A DNA stretch of 64,000 nt from Liolophura sinensis (GCF_032854445.1 NC_088295.1:86883836-86947835), one strand, 5' to 3'; counted from the stretch's first letter, positions 38,301-63,515 are shown. The notes: generated by a model not told the origin, from the letters alone. A program made the numbers and translations.

Positions 38301-41300
38301 AACTTTAGGCCATATACACAGATAAAGTTGACGGGTACACATGTACTTTTACATCATGAGAATGGACATCCAAGGTGCCAAATTTACTGTTTTACAACTT
38401 CTGTCCTTTAATTCTTTGTGTACGTTGATGAAACCTGGCTTTGTTTTACATAACGACACATATAATTGCTTCACAAAACTGGGTGCACTTTTTCTGTGTC
38501 TATGCTGAGCTCTGCGCTGTGTGTGATTAAGCTTGATATGAACCGCATAATTCACTTGTCTGTCCGGGCTGTAGGCATGTCCTAACCAATTATCGTGCCG
38601 GTGGCGCGTGTGTCGTGAAGACTTCGTCTAAATGCCGTGTCAAATCGTTACTGTAAAGCTGTTGCCTCTTCTATATTAATCTACAATGTTCTCCAATATT
38701 ATACTTGCTGACCAAGATAATTTGTTCTTGAAGTGAACACCACTATATTAGAAATGTACAAATATAGGGATAGGAGCGTGGGTGGCAAAAGGGACATAGG
38801 AATTTGATCTCAGAGGATAGATATCTCACGGAGATGTCGACCTGATTTAATTAGAGAACAAATAATAATAATAACAAAAGCGAGGGAAATGTCGTTTACC
38901 CTCATATTAATAATGATTTTCAAGGAAAAATAAATATGTAGGACATGTAGCGCAATATAGTACAGTATACCAGTACTTTGTACAAAAATTGTGCTCCCAA
39001 CTCTCCTTGGAAATCGTAGAACTCACTAGAGGTACCAGTCTGAAGAGAGTATACTTGTGCAGCCATGCTGGACACAAACCTGACGTCATTGCCGTCTGGG
39101 TAGCAGCATTTTGGCATTGTAGGGTTATATTATGGCTTAAAACCTAGTTAATATACCTGAGAGATATGCAGAATATGATGTTTCAGAGACTTGGCTATAA
39201 AAAATGGCTAGGTGTCAAAATTACACTAGAATTGTTGTACAACTAGATTCATGGTCAATTCTGAAACAAATGTAAATAAATCGAAGTACCACTGAGGCTG
39301 ACTTAGGCATTCCAATGTCGCTGGATTGTATGCTTCAGTTTTATAACGATGTCTTCTAAAATGAAAGCGGTGCTGACCTAGTCATCGCGGGCGTCAGAGA
39401 AAGCACTTCGGCTTGAACACGGCGTTTCAATAATTTTGTTGCATTTTATCAAAGAAGACAGAAAAAAACATCGGTTGTATGCAACAAAGACGAAGGAGCA
39501 AAAATTCTTCAGTTGTAATAAATTCAAAGAAAAAAATTATATCAAAAGATTTTAATTAACTTTAAGCGTTGTCAGGTGAGATGCCGTCTTCTCATTCCCA
39601 TAAACCGTCGGCATCCCTAAAGAATTTTGCACCGACTCGGATATTTGTGATTTAGAAACTGCTGCCGAAGCGCTAAAATGAACGGCAAAAAATGTATTTG
39701 GGGAGACGAATGCGGTTTGGGCCGCGGAAGTATGCTGCTGTCTGACATAATTTGTGATACTATCGTTGAATATTACACGGCTTGTAAATCAACGGATTTC
39801 ACGTCTGTGGGGATCCGTAAATGATACAAACCTGCCCCACAACGCTTTGTGAAATGGCTTCGGCTACACGTAACTAAATCATTGTAAACAGTCTCAAATG
39901 ATGTCTTATGTTATAGTTTTGTGTTATCATATATGACTTCATGGAGTGAATGGGTAAAGACTACATCACAAATTAGGCCGCTCAATCCGATAACAACGTG
40001 TTTGATTGGATAAAGTTCTCAAGATGGCTGCCTCGACTCACACCATCCACTTGTGCAGTATTGTCATTTTGTTCTACATGTTATACGGGGAAATCTCATT
40101 AAAATTATAAAGATTCTTTTCAGAAAGCTTGAGTATCCTGCTTTCGATTGAAATATGTTTTAGCCAGGTAAGGCCATCATCGTACTGTCAAAAGCGCGAT
40201 GGTACGAAGCTTTGGCTGGATAGTATGAAGCAATGAAACTATGGAACAAAGCAATGGAATGATACCGTGTAGCGATGGAACAACACTACAAAGCGATGAA
40301 ACGATACTCAGATGTTGGCGTCGTTCTATCGCTTTGCGGTATCGTGCCATCGCTTCGTTTCATCCTGCCATTACATTGCACTTTCGTGTCATCGCTTCGT
40401 CCCATTGTTCCATCAGATTAATTAAGGACAAAGTGTCACTTGCGCATAATGCATTTTATTGCAAACTCCACATACGGTGTGTCACTGTTTCCGAACCAAC
40501 TTGTGGAGAAAAGTTTGACGCCACGAAAATACGTGTCTTTGACTAAAGACAAGTATCAGTACCGGAAAGAGAAAATAAAGATCACAATGCCCGGTTTCAT
40601 CGCTCCACGGTGCCGTGGACTGTTTCACAGTATCTTGTCAACGCTTAGCACAGGAAACAATACAACCATACTGCGAAGCGATGACAGCATCGTTCCATCT
40701 CTTTGCGCTGCCCCTTGCTGGGCGTTCAGTACGTAGGGGATAGTGCAACGACTGGTTGACCCGTATCAGTATAATGGCTAGGGCGGGGCCGCTTACTTGC
40801 CTTCGGTAAGCCGTCTCAGTGAAGCAGCACTAGATAAAAGAGCGGTCGAAATCCGTCCTATAACAAGGAGGCACATTACATGCACCCTACTGATTCCTTC
40901 GTCGTCATATGACTGAAAAATTGTTAAGTACGACGTTAAACCCCAAGCAAGCACTCACTCACTTCTTGCGCTGTCGTGCCACCGCTTCGTATTATTGTGC
41001 AATCTCTCATTTCCATGACTTTCAGAGAGAAAAGGATGTGTGAAAATGGTAAGCATTGTCATCTGGGTAAGAAATCATAACGAAGAACTCCGTATCTGGG
41101 AGAACCCCCAAGCCTTTCGGGATCATGTGATCTATTCCGAATAATGCTTCTACTGAAACGAATGCAATATGCTTACAGACATCACTGCTGACTTCGTTTA
41201 CATGGCACATGCAAGCATGTGTAGTTACTTCGTTGCAGAAAAGGCATTAGCGGGAATGGAGCCTGGTCTAGAGAATCCTCCGCAAATGACAAGGTGCCTG

Positions 41301-41657
41301 AATAAAACCATATAACATGTATACATATGAAGGTGTCTGGTTCCTGGCGGCAGGTTGGTAATTACTGTCAGCAGTGCTGGTCGGCTTCTGGCTTTAAATT
41401 CATGTTTCAGTTATACCAGGTAATGATTTAAAAGCTTATACAGTGTTCCAGGACTTACCATTGCTGTAAGATCCTTCAAAGTTTCTCCAGTCAGGTTCCC
41501 GAGAAGACTGGGCTGTAGAGACGAGCTTCTTGACTGGGCTCTCAGCGCCCTGCGGCTTAGCCCCCAACCCGTCCGCTTCCAGGCCCAGCATGATTCTGGC
41601 TTGGCGTACAGCTCTGGAATCTTTAAATCGCTGGAAAACACTCAATTCCCCGGACAT
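20389..41657 (-). CDS. acidic amino-acid decarboxylase, GAD/CSAD/GADL1 group, complete, 14 exons
   Basis: PLP enzyme, probably glutamate decarboxylase making GABA in the cytosol. Exons (minus): 41657-41459, 34584-34345, 33114-33024, 32154-32048, 30796-30681, 30061-29982, 29388-29217, 28641-28577, 25022-24944, 24309-24160, 23263-23214, 22243-22189, 21006-20917, 20562-20389. Phases agree throughout: 1668 nt, 555 residues; an in-frame TAA just upstream fixes the start. Seen: FFNQL at 151-155, ANTNMFTYE from 173, TSEQGH (His253), HVD (Asp335), NPHK (schiff-base Lys367), Tyr396 in the loop place of GAD67 Tyr434, NFFR (Arg528). ANTNMFTYE and [11 protein letters not shown] are GAD-like; [10 protein letters not shown] and [16 protein letters not shown] are closer to CSAD. 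GAD is my preferred reading; cysteine-sulfinate or aspartate activity remains possible. Intron 2 uses a GC donor. Introns hold a 94-bp minisatellite, SINEs and a duplicated acceptor. Confidence 0.93.
26653..26676. repeat. poly-C tract
   Basis: A run of about 17 C residues in intron 8 of the decarboxylase gene; a simple repeat prone to length change. Confidence 0.9.
26752..26945 (+). mobile_element. SINE family A, internally shortened
   Basis: Starts with the tRNA-like head GTCCGTGGCATAGTAGCTAG and GCGTGCTAGCGCAGCAC, then jumps to GGGAAGGTCTGCCAGCAACC, skipping most of the B-box region. It ends with a worn ATACTGTGTAAAACAAC tail. It lies antisense in intron 8 of the decarboxylase gene. Confidence 0.85.
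27387..28440. repeat. 94-bp minisatellite, about 11 copies, in intron 8 of the decarboxylase gene
   Basis: The unit starts AGTACCAGAATTCCCGTCCA and contains AGACAAGAGCTAGCAATAGC and CTCTTCCCGTGGACCAGAC. Starts at 27594, 27688, 27782, 27876, 27970, 28064, 28158, 28252 and 28346 are exactly 94 bases apart. The two leftmost copies (27387, 27470) have other lengths. Each unit has two GAATTC words, and itself looks like two diverged halves. The array lies about 140 bases from exon 8. Confidence 0.95.
29378..29463. repeat. 43-bp tandem duplication over a splice acceptor
   Basis: Two copies (29378-29420 and 29421-29463) differ at about one base. The copy nearer exon 7 contains its acceptor CCTTCAG and first coding bases. 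The second copy repeats the same acceptor 43 bases upstream in the transcript. Use of the second site would add 43 bases and shift the frame. Confidence 0.93.
32340..32505. repeat. short tandem repeat of CCAGTTACCAGGCCC units
   Basis: About ten imperfect copies of a 13-18 base unit (CCCAGTTACCAGGC) in intron 3 of the decarboxylase gene. The open frames across it (Gly-Pro-Ser-rich) are repeat artefacts. Confidence 0.85.
32700..32895 (-). mobile_element. tRNA-like SINE remnant
   Basis: Carries GATTCGAACTCCCGACCTCA and GCTTTAACTATCTGAGCCAG, which on the minus strand are a B-box then, upstream, an A-box of a tRNA-like head. A GAATGAATGAATGCTTG and TTTTTCAGTCATATGG stretch like the family B tail follows on the plus side. 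Possibly a composite of two insertions. It lies in intron 3 of the decarboxylase gene. Confidence 0.55.
34339..34344 (-). other. GC splice donor of decarboxylase intron 2
   Basis: Exon 2 ends ...AAAACAG and is followed by GCAAGT. Only this cut joins in phase to the next exon, giving T-G-H-P-R-F-F-N-Q; the nearby GTAATT would throw the frame off. GCAAGT is the usual form of the rare GC-AG intron class. Confidence 0.85.
35950..36165 (+). mobile_element. worn tRNA-derived SINE
   Basis: Contains a B-box-like GTGTTCGAATCCAAGTTC and ends with GACTGCCGCCATGATAAGTG, GAAATATACTCTGAG and AGCACCAATGAAG, a decayed family A 3' end. It lies in intron 1 of the decarboxylase gene. Confidence 0.5.
37966..37994. 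repeat. poly-A tract
   Basis: A run of more than 20 A residues in intron 1 of the decarboxylase gene, with no recognisable retroposon body directly upstream. Confidence 0.85.
40195..41010. repeat. degenerate GCGATG/CATCGC repeat cluster with both orientations
   Basis: From 40195 the plus strand shows GCGATGGAAC and GCGATGAAACGATAC words. From about 40325 it switches to the reverse complement (CTATCGCTTTGCGGTATCG, CCATCGCTTCGTTTCATC), so the block can fold back. Similar words recur near 40596-40720 and again at 40972-41000 on the far side of a SINE, which therefore seems inserted into the cluster. Confidence 0.65.
40736..40975 (+). mobile_element. SINE family B
   Basis: The same blocks as at 2265-2600 in opposite orientation: TGCAACGACTGGTTGACCCG, GTATAATGGCTAGGGCG, GTCTCAGTGAAGCAGCACTA, then GTCATATGACTGAAAAATTG, TACGACGTTAAACCCC and a CACTCACTCAC tail. 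It lies in intron 1 of the decarboxylase gene, inside the GCGATG cluster. Confidence 0.85.
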
Positions 41658-41666
41658 CTTGACTTA

Positions 41667-43660
41667 ATGTGTCCGTCACGGAAGAACAAGCACGCTGGCA
41701 ATGAACTGTCACCTGCTCCCCCTATAGATAACGTGTTCCGTTCGTCGGCTGGTTTGGCGCTTTGGATTGAACTCCCAGACGTGCGACGATCAGTTTGAAT
41801 ACCGGCAGTATTAATTGCCCGAAAAACATGTAGTTGGACGAGTAGAAGAATGGAGGGGCAGTGCCTAATTCCAGTGCAAACCTTTACAATATTCAAAAGG
41901 TGCTACATAGGACTGGTCAACATTAATATTTTGTTCTAGTGAAGAAGTGCCGAGGTTAATAAAGAACAAGAATTTCCAGGAGGCCTATATTGCAAAACAC
42001 CTCGCAGTGTAACACTCATAAGATTACGCGTGAGAGCAGAGGTTATCAGCGAAGAGAGAACTGAGAAAGTTAAATCACCGACCACAATAGGAGCGCTCGG
42101 TACAGGAATGTAGAGAAGTTGGCCCAAACCGCTGATAGGTCAATACTCCCAAGACAAATCCCATTGGGCACAGCTGTTGCTGCATCCCACTCTCTTTCCC
42201 TCCCTCCAAATTCGTTCACCAATATCAAAATCGGCATATAGATCGTTCACGCCATTAAATAACGCCATTCCAAATCCTAATACCCCCCAAGCTGCGATAA
42301 AATACATGTACACGTCAGTTTTCTTATGAACATCAAATTATCATTTCCATAAAAGTTTAATAAATATATTAATGTATATGCCATCGTAAGGCAACAGATG
42401 ACGGAATCTGTACCTCGCTATTATGAAAGTGGAAAAAAAGAGGTTCTGAGGTGGGTTTATATACCAAGTACTGTGACATAACTTGGACCATAACAAGGAT
42501 TATATAATTGTTCACTTTGTTGCCTTTGGGCATACTTTTCCGGAGGCGGGCAGTGTACAGGTAGGATAAATACGAAATTGTTTTCGCCACGGTAGTTTTC
42601 ATCTGTATCCTGTCAACGGGGTTACAAACTTCCTAACCTTGATTATCTGGCCCACATTTTCTTTGTGGTCAATAACGATGGGGTTGCTGTACTGAAACCA
42701 TTGTTGTGGCGATACAAAACAAAAAAAATACACTGTAAATGTTAGACAGTCGTTACTGATCATTAACGAATGATCGATGGTAAATTGACATCGACTCTGT
42801 ACCTACTTTTTGTAGTCCTGATATGGGTGCCTGTTGGACAAAAAGCAAACTATTGTTACCTATGTTTCTCTTTGCAATGAGTTTAAACCTGACTGAATTA
42901 TTCGCTGTGTTCTAATTCACTCTTCAAAATAACCGTATTTTAAACCGACTGTGTTTAAAATCAACACGTCATCACCTTTGATCTAGAACACAACACGTTA
43001 GCAACAAGACTAGCATTTCCTAAACACAGGTCATCTATACTGAGTCGCAATTAAATATAACAAATGACATAAATCAATGTCGAGCCAGAATTCAGATTAA
43101 GAATTAATTCAGCCGAGAAATGACATGAGTTATTGTGTTCGAATGTAGACATGGTAGGAAGGGTAATGGTTGTACACAAGTTACACCGATTAAGAATGTG
43201 CTTTGTCGCTCCGTGATTGAGTCTCATTGAATCTGGCCTGTTTAACTGCCGATGTAGACTTCTAATAGTGTTGCTACATTTGAACACCTTACGGACCTGT
43301 GTCCAGTGGGATGTGTCCTGTAATTATTGGAACAGCCACCGCACCAAGTCACAGTATAACGAAAGCACCATCTGATGACCTATCGCCTATACCGCTGAGC
43401 GGCAAGGTGAGATGGGTCAAGATGTTAGTCACTAGACTTGGGGTTGAACCTGCCGTCTCTAGCGTACTAGGCAGAGATTCCAGCTATGAGATCAGCGTAA
43501 TGCTCACGATAAAGGTGTTTCGTCATAACACTTTCTAACACTTATACAAATGTTTCAGCTGCCAAATTGAGTGGTCGCTCGAGTTCATGTACCATGAAGA
43601 CCAAGGGTTCCCCAAACTATCTTAAATGAAAATATGGATGAAGATTATGCTTCCATTTTT
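41667..43660. other. upstream region of the decarboxylase gene; no gene seen
   Basis: This should hold the promoter and perhaps a non-coding first exon of the decarboxylase gene, but no motif is strong enough to call. A low-complexity block with GAGCGGCAAGGTGAGATGG near 43396 looks like part of an old repeat. No supported coding sequence. Confidence 0.4.
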
Positions 43661-43895
43661 GGAACCTCGGTGGCCGAGTGGTAAGCGTGCCAGCGCGGTG
43701 CAATAACACATGCACGAACCTCTCACCAATGCGGTTGCTGTGAGTTCAAGTCCAGATCAAGCTGGCAACCTCTTCGGTCGTATGTGGGAAGGTTCTGTCC
43801 GACTTCTTCCCTCCATAATGCTGGCTGCCGTCGTATATATAAGGGGAAATATTCTTGAGTACGGCGTAAAACACCAATGAAAACAAAAAAATAAA
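43661..43895 (+). mobile_element. SINE family A, nearly full length
   Basis: The head reads GGAACCTCGGTGGCCGAGTG with GGTAAGCGTGCCAGCGC. Then come CCTCTCACCAATGCGGTTGC, GTGAGTTCAAGTCCAG (B box), a shortened centre, CATAATGCTGGCTGCCGTCG and ATTCTTGAGTACGGCGTAAA with an A-rich tail. Confidence 0.9.
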
Positions 43896-44469
43896 ATGAA
43901 TATACCCCATTCCAAAGACGCACCGAGGTTGAGGTTCCTTTGAGAAGAACAGACTATGACGTATGACAGAGTTTGTAGGATGGTAGAGGAAGTAATGGTC
44001 AACCAACTGGTACCATCTGCCCTCTCGGATACAACGATTAATGGTCCAGACAAAACGGTTAACATGAGGGTAATGCCTGGATTACCATTAACGGTAGAGT
44101 TAGGCCGCTTTAGACACGGACAGCAATGCATCTATGTGTGGGATGTGGGCTTCCGTTATATGACCCTCCGGGTTATCGGAAAGCTGACTGGTAATAATTC
44201 CCAAGGGTATGCGGATATCCGATTCCTCAGCAGACCTAGTATAACGTCATTCCACAGAGGAGCTAGGGCATATTGCAGTGGTATTGTAAAACGTGTCACT
44301 TCAAAATGTAAAAATAATTTGATTCCATATTAAGCATAATCTAAGTAATGTCCTAACAAGCAGAACTACACAAGGACCTACATGAGTGTATGATCTCAAA
44401 AAAAAGATCATTTGTAACTTAGATTTGGTAGCAAGCCTACCAAAGAGCACGCCTGTGGGAGATACAGGA

Positions 44470-44950
44470 ATGCAAACCTTCAGCTCAATAGATAAAGTAC
44501 TGAAATCGTGCATTTGGTGATTTACGGTAATTAATATGCACACAAAACATAAGCGATGGAACACATCCCTTGTAACTGTGCTTTATATACATGTAAAACT
44601 TCAGGCCAAAACACGCAGTACTTTTAGAGGTACCACACCTGGTATTTTCTTTAACTTTGATTTTAACAATGTCAGTAATTTGATATTTTATGATATTTAA
44701 TGTGCACACATCGTATCAACGATTGAATATCCTCTCGTGTTATTGTGCTCTGCATGTGTGCAAACTCTGATCTCAATAAATGCAGTACTTTTTGAGATAT
44801 CACCCTTAACATTTTGTTTAGCATCGTATATAGAATACATCGTCTGGAATTCAGTAAGTTACGATATTTAATATGTGCTCACCGACCCAAGGATGGAATA
44901 TCCCCCTTGCGCAGTACTTTCTGACATACCACCCCTAACATTTTGTTTAT
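44470..44950. repeat. diverged tandem repeat
   Basis: GCAGTACTTT followed by a purine-rich word and TACCACMCCT or ATCACCCTT recurs at about 44617, 44781 and 44915. TGATATTTAATRTGYRCRCA words also recur between them. Copies are too worn for an exact unit; spacing is 130-165 bases. Confidence 0.55.
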
Positions 44951-46829
44951 CATTATGTTCCGTTATTTGACCTCGATGGTACCACATAATCTACGCGTCT
45001 GTACTTTGTACATTAAAACAATAGGCATTAAAACACCAACGGCTTTGCATGAAGGCATTGCCATTACACAATCATTTGTCTCAGATCGATCTCAGTTACA
45101 TCTCGTTAGATTATGGGAGGATAGTGACATGTTTTCTTAACCACAGAGACCTTTACAAAACGTCTGCCTCAATTACTCTCCCAAAATCAGAGATAATCAG
45201 TATTTAGGTATCAAAATCCGGGACAACACGCACTGTCCATACATCATTCACGTTTTTGCTGTCAATGGACGTCAAAAATGCAACACCAACATTGTCCTAT
45301 TGACGGCAAGGTTGGTCCTTTATACAGTGCCACGCGTCTCTGTGCCACAGATGGAGGAAACAATATTAATTTTGGTAAATGCATGGTTCAGCTGAATGAA
45401 TATAGTTACACATAAGCATTGCTTGTAGAATGGATTGACTCGTCTGATCTGCCTGTTGCATCTTCCTCCAGTTATGTAGGTTATCTCTTCATCTTTTACC
45501 TCAAGGTGTTTACATGAACAGCTGAAACAGCTGTCTTGTGTCTGACCAGTAATTTCGACATAGCATTTCCCTCATTTGGCGAAGTACAGATGACATAAAA
45601 AATACCATTTCTTCTCCAAATGAACAGTTGCCAGATAGATGACTGATTGATTTATTGATAACGCCATATGAGCAAGAATATTTTACTCCTACCACGGCGA
45701 CCGCTATGACACTAAGCCATAATCATTCTAATTCACACGACGGAGATGAAGGAAACCGGGATACTAGAGTAAAACCATCGGTATTTGGGGAGTAACGGAT
45801 TAACTTTCCACATGTTATGCTTGGATCTTCACCCTCGAAGAGTTCCATATGTGGTCATCTTAATCGGTAGAGACTCCATTTTGCTTAACGTGAGACCACT
45901 AGAGCGGCCCTGTCAGCGCTGCCAGCTTATCGCAGACCGCAGACCAGAAGCGGTGGAATACAAAGACTCCCAACTGTCCGAGATTGGGATCTGGTGTATC
46001 CAAGGATTCAGAAGTATACGTCATAATCCACCGGCCCACGGCTCCCCACCTCATCCCGGCTGACGTGTACGGAATTATTCCTTGCACATAACAAAACAAG
46101 ACTTCACCAATAAAACATACTTAAAAAAGACTAACATAACCCATCGAAGACCTGAAGTCAACGTTTTTTTTGATAACAGCTGTCAAACCCGTATGTGTGC
46201 ACTGCGTATATCTGGTAAAGAAATAGCGAAGAAAAGATGGATACAAAACAAGCCATTCATTCATATGTCAACAATGATTTTGTGTTTTATTAAAGAATGT
46301 ATTGACAAATATCACAAATACTGAAAGAATTTGAAATCGTGACTGCAGTAATATTCGGAATACTTTGACATAAAGCGTAAAATGTTGTAAGTCCGCTTGG
46401 ATCACAGCAAATAAATGTTTGGCTACAGCACGAATATGTGCGCTTGGGACAAATTATAGCTCCACTGGCAATATGCATGGATAAAGTTGTACCGTAACAT
46501 GTTATCATTAATTAAGCCACAATTAATCATTCATTCATTCATTCATTCGTAACATGGTATCAAAGTTAGCCTTTAGTAAACGGTATAGTATCACTAAAAC
46601 ACACAAACTATTGAAATGTTTTAGTAACCATTGTCTGATACCCGCACACAAGAGGCTGTAATTCGCACCTGGAGTAATCAATTCCAGAGGGGCGACTTTA
46701 GCAAACACTGCTGTATATCCAGGAGTCGTCAGTTGTACAAGCTAATTCCGTACAACTACAGCATTAAACTAGCGTGCAATGACAAAATCTCGATGTCAAA
46801 CAGTACCATGCCCTATTTAGTCAATACGT
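44951..46829. other. no recognisable gene; SINE trace and ATTC run
   Basis: A faint family A SINE tail in reverse orientation lies at about 45645-45720 (GATTGATTTATTGATAACGCC). An (ATTC)n run lies at 46527-46548. The 92-codon frame at 45785-46063 sits in a slightly GC-richer patch but has no recognisable motif. Confidence 0.4.
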
Positions 46830-47370
46830 CAAATATGTGAGCTTGGTCAATACCATGACAACTTGGTCAGTAAGTCGAGCGAAAAAACTTGGCCAATATC
46901 ATGGCAACTTGGTCAATACCATATCAAAATGGTCAATACATCAAGCATGAGAACTTGGTGAATACCATGTCAAATTCGTCAATGCGCCAACCATGGCAAC
47001 TTGGTGAATACCATGTCAAATTCGTCAATACGCCAACCATGCTAACTTGGTGAATACCATGTCAAATTCGTCAATACGCAACCATGCTGACTTGGTTCCT
47101 TGGTCAAGCATGGGAACTTGATGAACACCATATCTTAAAAACTTGGTCAATATACCAATCATGTTAACTTGGTCAAATACATCAATTACGTCAACTTGGT
47201 CAAATACACCGGGCACGTCAACTTGGTCAATACACAAAGCAAGTCAATTTGGTCAATACACCAAGCACGTCAACTTGGTCAATACACCACGCATATCCAC
47301 TTGGTCAATACACCAAGAACGTCAAGCATGTGGACTTGGTAAATACGTCTGAGAATTTGGCCAATATGCA
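46830..47370. repeat. diverged ACTTGGTCAATAC minisatellite
   Basis: The right part repeats a 26-bp unit starting ACTTGGTCAATACACCAAGC. The left part has a 46-bp higher-order unit starting AACTTGGTGAATACCATGTC. Units drift along the array, so it is older than the 66- and 94-bp arrays. Confidence 0.85.
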
Positions 47371-48798
47371 CTACACATCAACTTAATAACCAAAAGGCTA
47401 ATGATATTGAATAATTTGGCCAGTACATTAACTCTGTCAACGACCCCCATACAGTACTCAAGCTGACTTGATAAATATGTCAATGTCCTTACCTAGAATA
47501 TTTAGCGACAAATACTTTTATGTATTAGAGCAATGATAGGAAACATATATTCACAAACTATTTACACTCTGATCTGGAAACAGGTAATACATCAAGGAAA
47601 TCCTGGAATACCTTAGATAGCGAAGTGACAAGACACCAACAGAGAGTCATGAATACACGTATCAAATGTGTATAAAAATTCAAAGCATCTCTAACAAAAC
47701 AAGTCTCTTAAAATTCCTAATGTAAACACAAGCTGACCCAAAAGCTAATCATGATATGTACATCCTATCAAAGACATTCCTTCATTATGATTGCAATTAG
47801 CTTTCTAAAGCTGTGTAAAAATCATTACCTGATTGACTGGATTCCATCAGCAAATACAACCATTTACGAAATATGTAATGAAAACATAAATTTTCAAATA
47901 TTGTTACAAATACAGCACAAAGTTACAAATACTTCATAAAGCTACACATATGCAGATCAGAGTTTGAAGATACCCATGTCTCCATCAAGAAGAGTCTGGG
48001 CATTCAAGCTGTTCACAACATAAATTTGTTTTACTATGTTTCACTGAAAAACTCTATATTTTCCCAGGAAAGTATTATAATAACTCTACCACATATTTGA
48101 TGGGTAAGGTAATTTAACATGTTCATTTCCGTTTCATAAAGAACCATCAGAATTGTGCTGGAAAGCAATCTTATACTTGCAAGAAAATGAACTCAATGTT
48201 TTGTAGCCTTTCATTTAATTAACATTTGATTAAATGCTAATTTCTACATATTGCAACAATGAAACAATTCAAGATACTTTAACTTATGGTTTAAATACTG
48301 TTAGTTTTTAGACCAGTAGTAATTTGATTTGGTCAACTGTGAGCATTATAATAGAAAGGCACACACCTTCATACATATACAAAGAACACTCACTGGCAAG
48401 CAAAATCCTACAATCCCACTAATAGCACCAAAACCGTGCTGGGCCAAACACAAATCTAATCTCAAACACAAACATAGGTACATTAATAAAACTACTGATT
48501 TATGACTATTCTAGAGGGAATGTTTATAAAAGGTAAATTATGGCACTTTGGTCCCAATCCCTAACACTTGCACAAAAATCAACACTGCTTTAATAAACCT
48601 CTACAAAATAACCAAAACAAAAAACAAATTGGAAAAGCTCTATTTTCTTTAATAATTACATTGGCAAAATAATGATATCAATCATCAACTTTCCAGTGTT
48701 CAGACTAGTGTGTGTCAAGATACTGATGACTCTGATCCGGTGTGATATCATCTGGTGCAGTCTCTGAAGAATCTCTAGGGACAGCTACATCCTCCCCA
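47371..48798. other. 3' flank and probable 3'UTR of the RUNDC3-like gene
   Basis: AT-rich sequence directly downstream, on the minus strand, of the RUNDC3 stop codon. Part must be its 3'UTR, but I could not place the polyadenylation site. Confidence 0.4.
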
Positions 48799-59320
<10,522 letters not shown>

Positions 59321-60557
59321 GTGTGTTCAATTACGTAAAGTAGCCGAATACCTGGAATGAAGACAACAATGGCATCTTATCAAACGCAAAAATCATCTGT
59401 TTACAAATGGCCCTGCATGTGACCGGAAGTCGTCGTATTGGATAATTATACTCTCTAATAAACGCCGTAGTTTATTTAATTTATACTTACTTCGTTTGTG
59501 GTGGAATTTAAGCTTTTTATGCAATAGACCGTTACAAAAATATCACAGAACCGCGTAAATTATGTTTAATTTTGGAGAGAACAATAATGTTGTCTTACGG
59601 ACGAAGAATGGGGATGAGGTTATCTAGGCCACAGCCTCGAACTGAAAAACGGGAAACTTGACTTGAACTTGTGAAAAGGGACTGCAATTATCTTGGAATT
59701 TTACCTAATATTTGACAGCTAACCCCCAAAACGATCCATGACTACTTGGTAGGGTTTGTGAGGTTTGGTCTTAGCGGTGAGTATTTTTGATAGGATGAAA
59801 AGTTGTGTGTTACAGGTCAGATTTAGGGTGGGTCTTATGTGGGTCCGGACTTGATTTGAGTGGGTTAAGTGCATATGGCCTGCACCAGTCCAGCCTTGAC
59901 AGGCTTGGATATGACACCAGTCTGCCAGTAGTGCTGTCGTTAGAATTCCCCGTTAAGTTACTTTAACCTGTATGGTCTTAATAATTGATGACTACCTTTA
60001 TGTAAATGAAGCGAAAGAATAATGAATTTTCACACGGACGTAATTTGGCACAGGTAGATTACGAAATGAAGTTACATGTAAAATGGTGTACCGGTGCCTG
60101 GTGGAAACAGAAAACGAAACGCAGTTTTGACATCAGTGAAAGATATAAGAATGTGTAGGCCTAACCAACACAATCTCAGCAATTGAAACATCTTTAACAC
60201 TAACTGAATTTCTGATATGTTCACCTAAATAATGTTGTTTCTTAGGACAAATCCTAGAATCCCCATACATAAGCTGTACATAAATTACTACCTCCTTTAC
60301 CTGACATACAATTTAACATGGTTGTACATATGGAAATCACTATATCTCCCTTGGACTATTATATTTGGGTTAAACTGAAAGGCTGCAAAATAGACGTAGA
60401 CTGACTAAAATAAGACACATGAAATCCTAGGACCAACCCATGTTGTTCAACTTTTGTTATATTTTTAGAAAAAACCTCTAGAGAAAGAAGAAATTTTTTT
60501 AAAGGTTATTCAACAGTATCAGCAACGGCTTGTCAGTCATCTTCCTCGTCGGCCACA
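59321..60557. promoter_or_regulatory. divergent RUNDC3 / SPOP promoter region with 5'UTR introns
   Basis: The two start codons face away from each other 1.24 kb apart. On the minus strand a strong donor (GTAAGT at 59490) and acceptor (TTCATTCCAG ending at 59352) delimit a likely 5'UTR intron of the RUNDC3-like gene. On the plus strand TTAGCG|GTGAGT at 59776/59777 is a candidate donor of a non-coding first SPOP exon. Acceptors such as TATATTTTTAG near 60470 could receive it. The transcription starts would then fall between about 59500 and 59770. No TATA box stands out. Inferred from splice-like signals only. Confidence 0.5.

Positions 60558-63515
<2,958 letters not shown>

Noticed and set aside
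45785-46063. 92-codon frame in a GC-richer patch
   Set aside because: Antisense is also open and no family motif is visible.
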